Source of the DNA: Planctomycetes bacterium RBG_16_43_13
GTDB lineage: Bacteria; Planctomycetota; MHYJ01
Reading direction: 5' to 3'
Assembly (NCBI GenBank): GCA_001828445.1
Contig: MHYJ01000080.1
Coordinates: 1 to 9,557, forward strand
DNA: 9,557 nucleotides
In this document: positions 1 to 6,597 of the stretch, piece by piece
Numbering within the stretch: position 1 is the first letter of the stretch
How the letters are laid out: every line of letters starts with the position of its first letter
Made by a program: the position numbers and the translations under genes
The notes under the pieces: model-generated
Told to the model about the DNA's origin: nothing
Database searches by the model: none
What the model saw: the letters and a program-made list of their open reading frames with translations, nothing else

Positions 1-905
1 GTATCTTTTATTAGATTATCGTAGAGTTCTTTTACTTTGTCTTCGTCTGCTTGTGTAGGCCCGGTTGGCTGGCTAAATATGATATAGGCAATTATCCCAG
101 CAAATATTAGACAACCAAAGAGAGCTATCTTCACTACTGAAGACATCTTTTTCTTCTGTGGGAACGTCGCTGTCTTAAAGCGTGCAGACGGTTTGACAGC
201 TTGGGTCCCTATACGCTTCGTAGTCCTTGTAATAGGGGGAGCGGTCGCTGTAGCAGTTCTTCTTGAAGTAGGTGGTTTCACACCTGTGGTAGGTTGGGCA
301 GTGTTATTTCTGACAGCTTGAGTGGGAGATGTTTTTCCTTGGGCATTTGTTTGTGGAATACTTTTTGTTATTGGCGGTTGGGTTGTCTTTGTCGTAGGTG
401 GCGCCGCCATACGTTGTGCTGTAGGTTGCAATATCTTAGTTGTTGGCTTTGATGGCTGTGGTGGTTTCTGTATAGGTGATGTCGCTTGTGCAGCAATCTT
501 AGTGGTATCAGGTATTACTGGAATGCGTATAGTGTCCATTTTGGATACCTGAGTTAGAGATGGTTGCGGAGTAGTTGTTTTTACATTTGTAGGGGTTGGT
601 ATAGAAGGTTTAGCAGAAACTGGTTTATTTGTAAATATCAAGAGTGTCGAACCTATTTTTATTTGGTCGCCCTCCTTAAGGGGATGGTCCTTAATCCTTT
701 GTCCATTTACGAATGTGCCATTGCCACTGTCGAAATCCTTTAGTATATGATTTGTTGCCGCCTTTACTATTTGGCAGTGTTTGCGGGAGGATTTTATGTC
801 CTGTAATACTATTTGGTTGTCTAAGCCCCTTCCTACAGATATAATATCAGCAGTAAGGTCAAAGACCTCTTCCTTTCCCGAGCTTAGCACTACAATCTTT
901 GGCAT
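1..905 (-). CDS. FHA-domain membrane protein, 5' part (C-terminus beyond window)
   Basis: Reading the minus strand from ATG at 905-903 gives 301 codons without a stop, running off the left edge. Residues 1-95 form a forkhead-associated domain, which binds phosphothreonine peptides: VGRG (24-27), SSRKH (39-43), GNGTFVNG (61-68) and a final IKIGSTLLIF strand carry the usual Gly-Arg, Ser-Arg-x-x-His and Asn-Gly-Thr signatures. Residues about 96-250 are a low-complexity Thr/Pro/Ala/Lys linker. A single hydrophobic segment (about 257-278) follows KKK, so the FHA domain should be cytoplasmic and the missing C-terminus outside. FHA proteins usually work with Ser/Thr kinases or in secretion and envelope assembly; no kinase is visible here. 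It is divergent from the anti-sigma-like gene. A good promoter lies at 934-962, but I see no strong Shine-Dalgarno site before the ATG. The domain call is secure; the cellular role is unknown. Confidence 0.9.
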   Translation of the reverse strand, partial: MPKIVVLSSGKEEVFDLTADIISVGRGLDNQIVLQDIKSSRKHCQIVKAATNHILKDFDSGNGTFVNGQRIKDHPLKEGDQIKIGSTLLIFTNKPVSAKPSIPTPTNVKTTTPQPSLTQVSKMDTIRIPVIPDTTKIAAQATSPIQKPPQPSKPTTKILQPTAQRMAAPPTTKTTQPPITKSIPQTNAQGKTSPTQAVRNNTAQPTTGVKPPTSRRTATATAPPITRTTKRIGTQAVKPSARFKTATFPQKKKMSSVVKIALFGCLIFAGIIAYIIFSQPTGPTQADEDKVKELYDNLIKD

Positions 906-933
906 AGATATTATCTTTTTATCTTATGAATAT

Positions 934-953
934 ATTATGCAATTAAGCATAAT
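934..953. promoter_or_regulatory. inverted repeat over the FHA promoter, candidate operator
   Basis: A perfect 7-bp inverted repeat, ATTATGC (934-940) and GCATAAT (947-953), is separated by AATTAA. The left arm contains the complete -10 box and the right arm lies in the promoter spacer. A dimeric regulator bound here would block RNA polymerase. It could also be chance symmetry in AT-rich DNA; no repressor gene is identifiable in the window. Confidence 0.4.
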
Positions 954-962
954 GTATGTCAA
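934..962 (-). promoter_or_regulatory. sigma70-like promoter for the FHA gene
   Basis: On the minus strand, TTGACA (plus 957-962) is followed after exactly 17 bases by CATAAT (plus 934-939). The predicted transcript start is near 927, giving a leader of about 22 bases before the ATG at 905. The -35 box matches consensus and the -10 box differs at one base. Inferred from sequence only. Confidence 0.7.
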
Positions 963-1075
963 ATATAAATAGTCATTTTTCACAGTAAATTAGTGTGTAA
1001 AAACACGCAGAAAATAAGAATATATTTTTTTGGTAAAGTGCGAAACTTTTTGATATTTGATGTGTTATATATATT

Positions 1076-1083
1076 GAGGTGAG
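1076..1083 (+). promoter_or_regulatory. Shine-Dalgarno site that sets the anti-sigma gene start
   Basis: GAGGTGAG ends 4 bases before ATG at 1088. It overlaps the alternative upstream GTG at 1079, which therefore belongs to the ribosome-binding site and not to the start. The family alignment (MECKDVL at the N-terminus) agrees with 1088. Confidence 0.7.
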
Positions 1084-1087
1084 AGAT

Positions 1088-1579
1088 ATGGAATGTAAAG
1101 ATGTATTAAAAGTTTTGGCAGAATATAGCGACGGCGCCTTATCTGATTCTATTTCTTCAGAGGTTGCAAATCATATTTCTGGCTGTAACACTTGTGGTAA
1201 AGAGCTTAGCATACTTAATGCTACCTGGAAACTTCTGGATTCTTATAAGGTTATAAAGCCGTCTCATATATTTAAGAAACGTGTAATGTCTGAAATCAAC
1301 ATCTCTAATCAGAGAAGTAAGAAGATGTTACGGCTTGTTAGATTTGCTGTGCCACTTGCGGCCGCCGCTGCTGTCTTGGTAGCTGTGTTCTTTATGTCTA
1401 TAAATGGTGATAACAACGAGATGTTGACCCCTGATGAGATAGCTATTGTGGAAAATCCTGATATTTTAGCAGAGGATGATACCGCATATGAGATGGCAGA
1501 TATATTAGATTTTATTGAGGATGATGAGCTATTTGAAACTGTAGATATGTTGATAGATTTAGAGGGTGAAGGTAGTTAA
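1088..1579 (+). CDS. single-pass zf-HC2 anti-sigma-like protein with acidic outer tail
   Basis: The 163-residue product starts MECKDVLKVLAEYSDGALS and carries the anti-sigma zinc-finger motif H29-x3-C33-x2-C36. These are the features of the zf-HC2 domain, which holds ECF sigma factors at the membrane. A short basic stretch (about 77-86) leads into one transmembrane helix (about 83-104, Ala-rich). The remaining 59 residues would face the periplasm and hold about 21 Asp/Glu and no Lys/Arg. ATG at 1088 is preferred to GTG at 1079 because of the GAGGTGAG site. Anti-sigma genes normally follow their sigma gene; here the upstream gene is a divergent FHA protein, so the target sigma is not in view. 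The next gene starts 18 bases downstream and is probably co-transcribed. Family assignment is good; its partner and signal are unknown. Confidence 0.85.
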   Translation: MECKDVLKVLAEYSDGALSDSISSEVANHISGCNTCGKELSILNATWKLLDSYKVIKPSHIFKKRVMSEINISNQRSKKMLRLVRFAVPLAAAAAVLVAVFFMSINGDNNEMLTPDEIAIVENPDILAEDDTAYEMADILDFIEDDELFETVDMLIDLEGEGS

Positions 1580-1597
1580 AAGAAGGAGGGCAGATGT

Positions 1598-2374
1598 ATG
1601 AGGTTTAGAGTAATTAATTTGGTAATAGGTATTATAGCGTTTTTACTTTTACCATTTATTAGCTATGCACAGGATAGAGAGCGTGAACATCGGATGCCGC
1701 CAGAGCGTAAGGGGCCATTTGGTTTTGGGCGGGATAGAACTGATCCACAAGAAGATAAAGATCGCGGTAATAAGTTAGAGAAGTTTAGGAAACTTACCCC
1801 TGAACAACGTAATAAGCTTGAGAAATTTAGAAAGCTCTCCCCGGAACAGAGGCAGAAGTTGGGTCGTCTTTTGAAGGCAATACAATCTTTATCTCCTGAG
1901 GAGAAAAAGGTGTTATTCGAGAATATAAAGAAGTTCAGGGAGATGCCCCAAGATAAGCGCAAAAAGCTTAAGGAGTTTGGAGATAGATTCAAGAAGTTTT
2001 CAGACAATAAAGGTATACGTCATCAGATGATGAGGCGCAATTTTCTGGAGTGGTTGAAGAAAAACGTGCCAAAGGAGAAACTCCAGAAAATGAAAGAGTT
2101 GCCACCCGAAGAGCGTAGGGAAAGAATCAAGGGTTTAATGGAAGATTTTAAGAAGGATATGTTGAAGCGGGCTGCAGAGAAGGGCTTTATTCCTAAAGAA
2201 AAAATAGAAGAGCTTAAGAATCTTCCTCCTGAGGAGAAGCAACGGAGGTTAGAAGAATTCTTAAAGCGTAAGCAGGGAGGGACACCACCTGACGATGGTT
2301 TTAGACGTGGTTTCGCACCAGGGGGAAGACGAGCCCCTGATGGAGTGCCCCCTCACCCACCTGAGAGACGTTAA
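1598..2374 (+). CDS. exported basic repeat protein, DUF3106/LTxxQ-like
   Basis: The 258-residue product has a signal peptide (hydrophobic 7-21, probable cleavage after SYA at 22-24) and an almost wholly hydrophilic, Lys/Arg/Glu-rich mature part expected to be helical. A short unit of the form L-(T/S/P)-P-E-(Q/E)-(R/K) recurs at about 66, 80, 98, 168 and 209, with a weaker copy (MPQDKRKK) at 116. The unit resembles DUF3106 and the LTxxQ motif of Spy/CpxP periplasmic sensors. The last 30 residues are Gly/Pro/Arg-rich. Start ATG 1598 has AAGGAGG at 1583-1589; the ATG at 1594 is out of frame and hits a stop at once. It follows the anti-sigma gene by 18 bases, so a sensing, chaperone or buffering role in the same pathway is plausible. 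The biochemical function is unknown. Confidence 0.75.
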   Translation: MRFRVINLVIGIIAFLLLPFISYAQDREREHRMPPERKGPFGFGRDRTDPQEDKDRGNKLEKFRKLTPEQRNKLEKFRKLSPEQRQKLGRLLKAIQSLSPEEKKVLFENIKKFREMPQDKRKKLKEFGDRFKKFSDNKGIRHQMMRRNFLEWLKKNVPKEKLQKMKELPPEERRERIKGLMEDFKKDMLKRAAEKGFIPKEKIEELKNLPPEEKQRRLEEFLKRKQGGTPPDDGFRRGFAPGGRRAPDGVPPHPPERR

Positions 2375-2445
2375 CAGTTAGTAAGAGTTGTCAGTGCAAT
2401 TTAATATCACATCATCTGGTAGTTTTGTCTGTCTATAAATCTCTT

Positions 2446-2474
2446 TTGCAATTCCAATATAGTGATGTTACAAT
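2446..2474 (+). promoter_or_regulatory. sigma70-like promoter for elbB
   Basis: TTGCAA (2446-2451) and TACAAT (2469-2474) are exactly 17 bases apart. The transcript would start near 2481, about 23 bases before the elbB ATG, leaving room for the AGGAGGTG site. The rest of the 2375-2503 gap shows no gene and no clear terminator for the preceding unit. Confidence 0.65.
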
Positions 2475-2490
2475 CTCTCCCGTTGTTTTT

Positions 2491-2498
2491 AGGAGGTG
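2491..2498 (+). promoter_or_regulatory. strong Shine-Dalgarno site of elbB
   Basis: AGGAGGTG lies 5 bases before ATG at 2504. It excludes the in-frame GTG at 2462, which falls inside the predicted promoter spacer. Confidence 0.8.
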
Positions 2499-2503
2499 TG
2501 TTT

Positions 2504-3160
2504 ATGAAAAGAATAGGCATACTTTTATCAGGGTGTGGTGTTCAGGATGGGGGAGAGATACACGAATCAGTTATTACAATGCTCGCTATTGATAAGGCAG
2601 GCGCTGAGGTTGTTTGTATTGCACCTAATAAAGAGCAAATGGATGTGGTGAACCATCTTACAGGCAACCCGATGTCTGAGAAGAGAAATGTCCTTGTGGA
2701 GGCGGCTCGCATAGCAAGAGGGGAAATATGTGATGTGAAAGATGTTAAAGTGAATGAGCTTGATGCTATTATACTACCTGGTGGCTTTGGTGCGGCAAAA
2801 AACCTTTCCACATTTGCTAAAGAAGGCGCTAATTGCAAGGTTGATGAAAGTGTTGCTAAGTTGTTATGCGATATCCATTCGGCAGGTAAACCGATAGGTG
2901 CAATCTGTATAGCCCCAGTAGTTATAGCTAAAGTTTTTGGTGCTGATTTGAAACCTGAAATTACTATAGGGACGGACGTATCGACCGCTAAAGCGCTTGA
3001 GACGATGGGTGCAAGGCATAAAGGATGCCCAGTTACAGATGTGGTAGTAGATAGAAAGAACAAAATTGTAACTACACCTGCCTATATGCTTGCTAATAGG
3101 ATATCAGAGGTAGAGACAGGTATAGGGAAATTAGTGAGGGCTGTAATTGAGCTTATATAA
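2504..3160 (+). CDS. elbB: ElbB glyoxalase, DJ-1/PfpI superfamily
   Basis: The 218-residue product matches E. coli ElbB (217 residues) along its length: MKRIGILLSGCGVQDGGEIHE at the N-terminus, NHLTG (50-54), RNVLVEAARIARG, the LPGGFGAAKNLS loop (91-102), the nucleophile-elbow motif AICIAP with Cys135, and the C-terminal KIVTTPAYMLA. ElbB proteins are cytosolic and belong to the DJ-1/PfpI fold; E. coli ElbB has weak glyoxalase activity and was found because it raised isoprenoid (lycopene) production. Start ATG 2504 is fixed by AGGAGGTG at 2491-2498 and by family length. It is followed after 48 bases by the methionine-synthase/MTHFR fusion on the same strand, probably on the same transcript. 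The in vivo substrate of the family is not settled. The catalytic Cys is intact. Confidence 0.93.
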   Translation: MKRIGILLSGCGVQDGGEIHESVITMLAIDKAGAEVVCIAPNKEQMDVVNHLTGNPMSEKRNVLVEAARIARGEICDVKDVKVNELDAIILPGGFGAAKNLSTFAKEGANCKVDESVAKLLCDIHSAGKPIGAICIAPVVIAKVFGADLKPEITIGTDVSTAKALETMGARHKGCPVTDVVVDRKNKIVTTPAYMLANRISEVETGIGKLVRAVIELI

Positions 3161-3208
3161 GTTTTTCGAGCAAGCCGTTATATACAATCTATAAGGAACT
3201 TTTAGATA

Positions 3209-5074
3209 ATGAATCAAACTAATTTTATATCTCATCTTTCATCGCAAGTTCTGATAGGCGATGGAGCAATGGGGACATACATTTACACTAAAGGTATTCC
3301 GCTTGGCAGATGTTTTGATGAGTTAAACCTTATAAATCCTCACTTAATACGTTTTATACATAAAGAGTATATTGATGCTGGTGCCGATCTTATAGAAACG
3401 AACACATTTACAGCAAATCGACTCAGGTTAAAGAGATTTGAGCTCGAAAATAAAGTAAAGGATATAAACTATCAGGGTGCAAGGATTGCGAGGGGAGTGG
3501 CTGGTAAATCCATTTACGTAGCTGGTTCAGTTGGTCCACTTACAGGTGCCAAAACAGACGATGACATCTCACTCGATGAAAAGTATGATGTGTTTGCAGA
3601 GCAGGTTCTCGCCCTTGCTGAAGGAGGTTGTGATGTCTTTATACTTGAGACATTTACAGACCTTGACGAGCTAAAATATGCCCTCCGTGCTGTTAAGGAA
3701 AAGACAAATCTACCGGCTATATGCCAGATGACATTCTCCGAGAATATGAAGACACCACTCGGCGTAAGCGTAATAAAGGCACTGGTAGAGCTCGAAAAAG
3801 CAGGTGCAGATGTAGTAGGAGCTAACTGTGGAGTAGGTCCCCTTGCCACCTTAAAGGTTTTAGAAGAGATGTGTAAATCAAGCAAAGTTAAAGTATCGGC
3901 GTTTCCCAATGCCGGTATGCCACAATATGTAGATGGTCGCTATATGTATCTCTCTACCCCTGAATATATAGCGGGTATGGCAAAGAGGATGGTGCAGGCG
4001 GGCGCGAATCTCGTCGGTGGCTGTTGTGGAACTACGCCATCTGATATTAGTGCTATAGCACAAAAATTAAGAGGTATACCGCCTATTCCAAGGCATATTA
4101 GTAGACGGCAAATGCTTAAGACAGTAGAAGAAGTTTCTCTCTTTGAGCCAACGGAAAAGAAGAAAACTTTTCTGGATAAACTGGGCAAAGATATAGTTGT
4201 TGTTGCAGAGGTTGACCCACCAAAAGGGATGGGTATTGAGCAAACGCTAAAGAATGCAGTGAAACTAAAAAGGGCTGGGGTAGACGCTATAACTGTCGGC
4301 GACAATCCACTTGCAGTTCTAAGGATGGGGAATATAGGTTTCTCTCATTTAATAGAGAAAAAGGGTATACAAACAATAGTTCATCTCTCCTGCCGTGATA
4401 GAAATTTGATAGGCATACAATCAGCTATAATGGAGGCGTCTGCACTTGGTATTACAAGTATACTTGCAATTACAGGCGACCCTGCGAAGGTCGGGGACCA
4501 ACCTGCCGCCACATCCGTCTATGACCTAAATTCGTTTGGCTTGATAAAATTGATAAAGCAGATGAATAACGGTAAGAATTATGCTGGTAACCCTATCCAA
4601 CATCCTACTAACTTTAGTATTGGATGTGCATTTAATCCCAACGTTCAGGATATAGATACTGCGATACGTCGCCTTGTGAGGAAGATAGAGGCAGGGGCTG
4701 ATTTTGCCTTATCTCAGCCCTTCTATGATATTAGCAGGATAGGAGAAATTTACGATAAACTGGGGAAAACAGTCGGTAAATTTCCGGTGTTCTTTGGTGT
4801 ATTGCCTTTGGTCAGCGCCCGAAATGCAGAGTATCTTAATGCTGAGGTCCCGGGCATCAAGATACCTGAAGCAGTTATAAATAGAATGAAAGAAACGTCG
4901 CAGGATAAACAACTTACTGAAGGTATCACAATAGCTAAAGAGTTATTAGACGAAGCGATAAAATATGCACCCGGCATATATTTAATCCTACCTTTCGGTA
5001 GGGTAGATATTGCTATTAAGATCGTAGAATATCTAAAGACGCGCAAGTTAGAAGTAGCAAAAGTAAAAAGGTAA
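3209..5074 (+). CDS. bifunctional homocysteine S-methyltransferase / methylenetetrahydrofolate reductase
   Basis: The 621-residue protein has two domains, with the same architecture as Bacillus YitJ. Residues about 8-290 are a homocysteine-binding barrel: GDGAMGT (17-23), ETNTF (63-67), GANCGVGP (204-211) and GGCCGTTP (270-277), with Cys207, Cys272 and Cys273 as the zinc/homocysteine ligands. Residues about 325-612 are a flavin-dependent 5,10-methylenetetrahydrofolate reductase: EVDPPKG with Glu334, ITGDP with Asp424, and SQPFYD with Gln503 match the catalytic and folate-binding positions of MetF. It should make 5-methyl-THF and supply the methyl acceptor site for methionine synthesis in the cytosol. 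The pterin-, cobalamin- and reactivation domains of full MetH are absent, so a separate corrinoid partner or another methyl donor is expected. AAGGA (3193-3197) precedes ATG 3209 by 11 bases, a rather long spacing. Confidence 0.93.
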   Translation: MNQTNFISHLSSQVLIGDGAMGTYIYTKGIPLGRCFDELNLINPHLIRFIHKEYIDAGADLIETNTFTANRLRLKRFELENKVKDINYQGARIARGVAGKSIYVAGSVGPLTGAKTDDDISLDEKYDVFAEQVLALAEGGCDVFILETFTDLDELKYALRAVKEKTNLPAICQMTFSENMKTPLGVSVIKALVELEKAGADVVGANCGVGPLATLKVLEEMCKSSKVKVSAFPNAGMPQYVDGRYMYLSTPEYIAGMAKRMVQAGANLVGGCCGTTPSDISAIAQKLRGIPPIPRHISRRQMLKTVEEVSLFEPTEKKKTFLDKLGKDIVVVAEVDPPKGMGIEQTLKNAVKLKRAGVDAITVGDNPLAVLRMGNIGFSHLIEKKGIQTIVHLSCRDRNLIGIQSAIMEASALGITSILAITGDPAKVGDQPAATSVYDLNSFGLIKLIKQMNNGKNYAGNPIQHPTNFSIGCAFNPNVQDIDTAIRRLVRKIEAGADFALSQPFYDISRIGEIYDKLGKTVGKFPVFFGVLPLVSARNAEYLNAEVPGIKIPEAVINRMKETSQDKQLTEGITIAKELLDEAIKYAPGIYLILPFGRVDIAIKIVEYLKTRKLEVAKVKR

Positions 5075-5092
5075 GTTCATAAATTTCCTGCA

Positions 5093-5121
5093 TTGCATTT
5101 ATATCCTTGTATCTATATAAT
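5093..5121 (+). promoter_or_regulatory. near-consensus promoter abutting the 5130 start codon
   Basis: TTGCAT (5093-5098) and a perfect TATAAT (5116-5121) are separated by 17 bases. The expected transcript start (about 5127-5129) is within a few bases of ATG 5130, which would make the first gene's mRNA leaderless or nearly so. The same promoter would drive the downstream ispG and ricT. Confidence 0.7.
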
Positions 5122-5129
5122 TAGGTATT

Positions 5130-5465
5130 ATGAATATAAAGGTGATTTCGCTTGTTATAACGGTATTAGCCGTTTTATCCTGTGCTGAATATGAGCACAG
5201 CCCGAGTCCCTATGACCATCCAGAGACGTGGAGGTTGGAGAAGTGGAAGTTGGGCGAGCCGGCTTACTACGGTTGGGATGTAAGTGTAAAAGTAGTAGAT
5301 ATAGTTGATGCGGACACTTATGTAAATAGTATGATGGTAAATGGTTGGATACTTGCTTCTATAGAGCCAGCGAGCGGGCTACCGAATAAATATGTAATTA
5401 TGATGAGAAAGAAGAAGCAGGATAAAGGGAGTGAGGATAATAAATCTACTCCAGATAGGGAATAA
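5130..5465 (+). CDS. small exported protein, possible lipoprotein
   Basis: The 111-residue protein begins with a lysine and a hydrophobic stretch (MNIKVISLVITVLAVLSC). Cys18 in VLSC is a borderline lipobox, so a lipoprotein signal is likely but not certain. The mature part is rich in aromatic residues (HPETWRLEKW, YYGWD). A segment around 52-94 has the shape VKVVDIVDADTYVNSMMVNGWILAS...YVIMMRKK, faintly like DUF4177-type folds, in which a Gly-Trp precedes a strand. The tail is charged (KKKQDKGSEDNK). The in-frame stop at 5118-5120 rules out an upstream extension. Only a weak AGGT precedes the ATG. ispG starts 6 bases after its stop, so the two are surely co-transcribed, although a functional link is not evident. 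I do not recognise the family with confidence. Confidence 0.7.
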   Translation: MNIKVISLVITVLAVLSCAEYEHSPSPYDHPETWRLEKWKLGEPAYYGWDVSVKVVDIVDADTYVNSMMVNGWILASIEPASGLPNKYVIMMRKKKQDKGSEDNKSTPDRE

Positions 5466-5471
5466 ATCAAT

Positions 5472-6593
5472 ATGCAACGTCATAAAACACGTGAGGTAAA
5501 GGTTGGAAAGTTAGTAGTAGGCGGCGACAACCCAATATGGGTTCAATCAATGACCACTACAGTAACAAAGGATATAGATGCGACCGTAAAACAGATTAAG
5601 CGCCTTGAAGATGCTGGTTGTGAAATCGTTCGTGTAGCCGTATTTAATAAACAGGATGCCTATTGCCTTAGCGAAATAAAGAAGAGGATAAGTATGCCCC
5701 TCGTTGCCGATATACACTTTGACTATAATCTTGCGCTCATTGCTATGGAGCAGGGCGTCGATAAGGTGCGTATAAATCCGGGTAACATAGAAGGGGGTGG
5801 TAAAAAATCTCTCGTTATAAGTGACGCCCGCAGGGAGGCATTAGAGAGAGAAAGTGTTCATAGAGAAAATGTCGCAGTGGTAGTAAAGAAAGCCAAAGAA
5901 AAGAGAATACCTATTCGCATAGGTGTGAACTCTGGCTCACTTGAAACCAATATACTTGATAAATATGGCTGGCCTTCACCGGAGGCAATGGTGGAGAGCG
6001 CCCTCAGGCATATAGAATACTTTGAGAAGTTTGGTTTCTACGATACTATAATTTCTCTAAAGGCAACAGATGTTGAGACAACAATTGCGAACTATCGCCT
6101 TATGGCGAAAAAGTGTGATTATCCCTTGCATTTAGGTGTTACAGAGGCAGGTCTTGCTGGCTATGGCACAGTGAAGTCAGCAGTGGGTATCGGCTCTCTA
6201 CTCGTTGATGGGATAGGTGATACAATTCGTGTATCTCTTACGGGCGACCCTGTTCAGGAAATAGGTGTTTGCTTCGATATATTGAAGGCAACAGGCAGAC
6301 GTGTAACGTCGCCGGAACTTATTGCCTGTCCAGAGTGTGGTAGGATACAAATAGATTTAGAAAAAATAGTGAAAGAAGTAGATGAACGTATAAAATCAAA
6401 TGGCTGCAAGAAGCCGATAAAAATCTCTATACTCGGCTGTGCGGTTAATGGTCCAGGTGAGGCAGCAGAAGCCGATATAGGAATAGCTGGAGGTGGGGGA
6501 GAGGGGCTTATCTTCAAAAGGGGAAAGCTCCTAAGAAAGGTAAAGGAAAAGGATATGGTGGACGCCTTATTAGAGGAAGTAGCGAAACTATAA
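5472..6593 (+). CDS. ispG: 4-hydroxy-3-methylbut-2-enyl diphosphate synthase (IspG/GcpE)
   Basis: IspG reductively converts methylerythritol cyclodiphosphate to HMBPP, the penultimate step of the deoxyxylulose-phosphate isoprenoid pathway, in the cytosol. The 373-residue product shows the TIM-barrel markers NPIWVQSMT (20-28), [13 protein letters not shown] (77-89), KVRINPGNI (98-106), [12 protein letters not shown] (146-157) and HLGVTEAG (220-227). The C-terminal 4Fe-4S domain follows: CPECGR (Cys286, Cys289) and [10 protein letters not shown] (Cys323, Glu330). All cluster ligands and the catalytic Glu are present. Compared with the E. coli protein, about 20 extra residues (roughly 108-130, GGGKK...ESVH) sit between NPGNI and the IPIRIGVN strand. 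GGGAA (5458-5462), inside the end of the previous gene, is the likely ribosome-binding site. ricT follows after 4 bases. Confidence 0.96.
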   Translation: MQRHKTREVKVGKLVVGGDNPIWVQSMTTTVTKDIDATVKQIKRLEDAGCEIVRVAVFNKQDAYCLSEIKKRISMPLVADIHFDYNLALIAMEQGVDKVRINPGNIEGGGKKSLVISDARREALERESVHRENVAVVVKKAKEKRIPIRIGVNSGSLETNILDKYGWPSPEAMVESALRHIEYFEKFGFYDTIISLKATDVETTIANYRLMAKKCDYPLHLGVTEAGLAGYGTVKSAVGIGSLLVDGIGDTIRVSLTGDPVQEIGVCFDILKATGRRVTSPELIACPECGRIQIDLEKIVKEVDERIKSNGCKKPIKISILGCAVNGPGEAAEADIGIAGGGGEGLIFKRGKLLRKVKEKDMVDALLEEVAKL

Positions 6594-6597
6594 ATAT

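Noticed and set aside
322..972. Plus-strand open frames at 322-552 and 781-972
   Set aside because: They lie opposite the FHA gene, whose minus-strand frame is open for 301 codons with clear domain motifs; the plus products have no recognisable features.
1063..1071. TGTTATATA as extended -10 for the anti-sigma gene
   Set aside because: There is no convincing -35 box, and the start would fall at about 1078 inside the ribosome-binding site.
1079..1087. GTG at 1079 as start of the anti-sigma gene
   Set aside because: It overlaps the GAGGTGAG ribosome-binding site; ATG 1088 has proper spacing and fits the family N-terminus.
2319..2339. CAGGGG/CCCCTG hairpin as a terminator
   Set aside because: It lies inside the coding region of the basic repeat protein with no T-run; probably incidental to Gly/Pro codons.
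2462..2503. GTG/ATG at 2462-2467 as start of elbB
   Set aside because: It lies inside the TTGCAA-17-TACAAT promoter; ATG 2504 has a strong Shine-Dalgarno site and gives the family's normal length.
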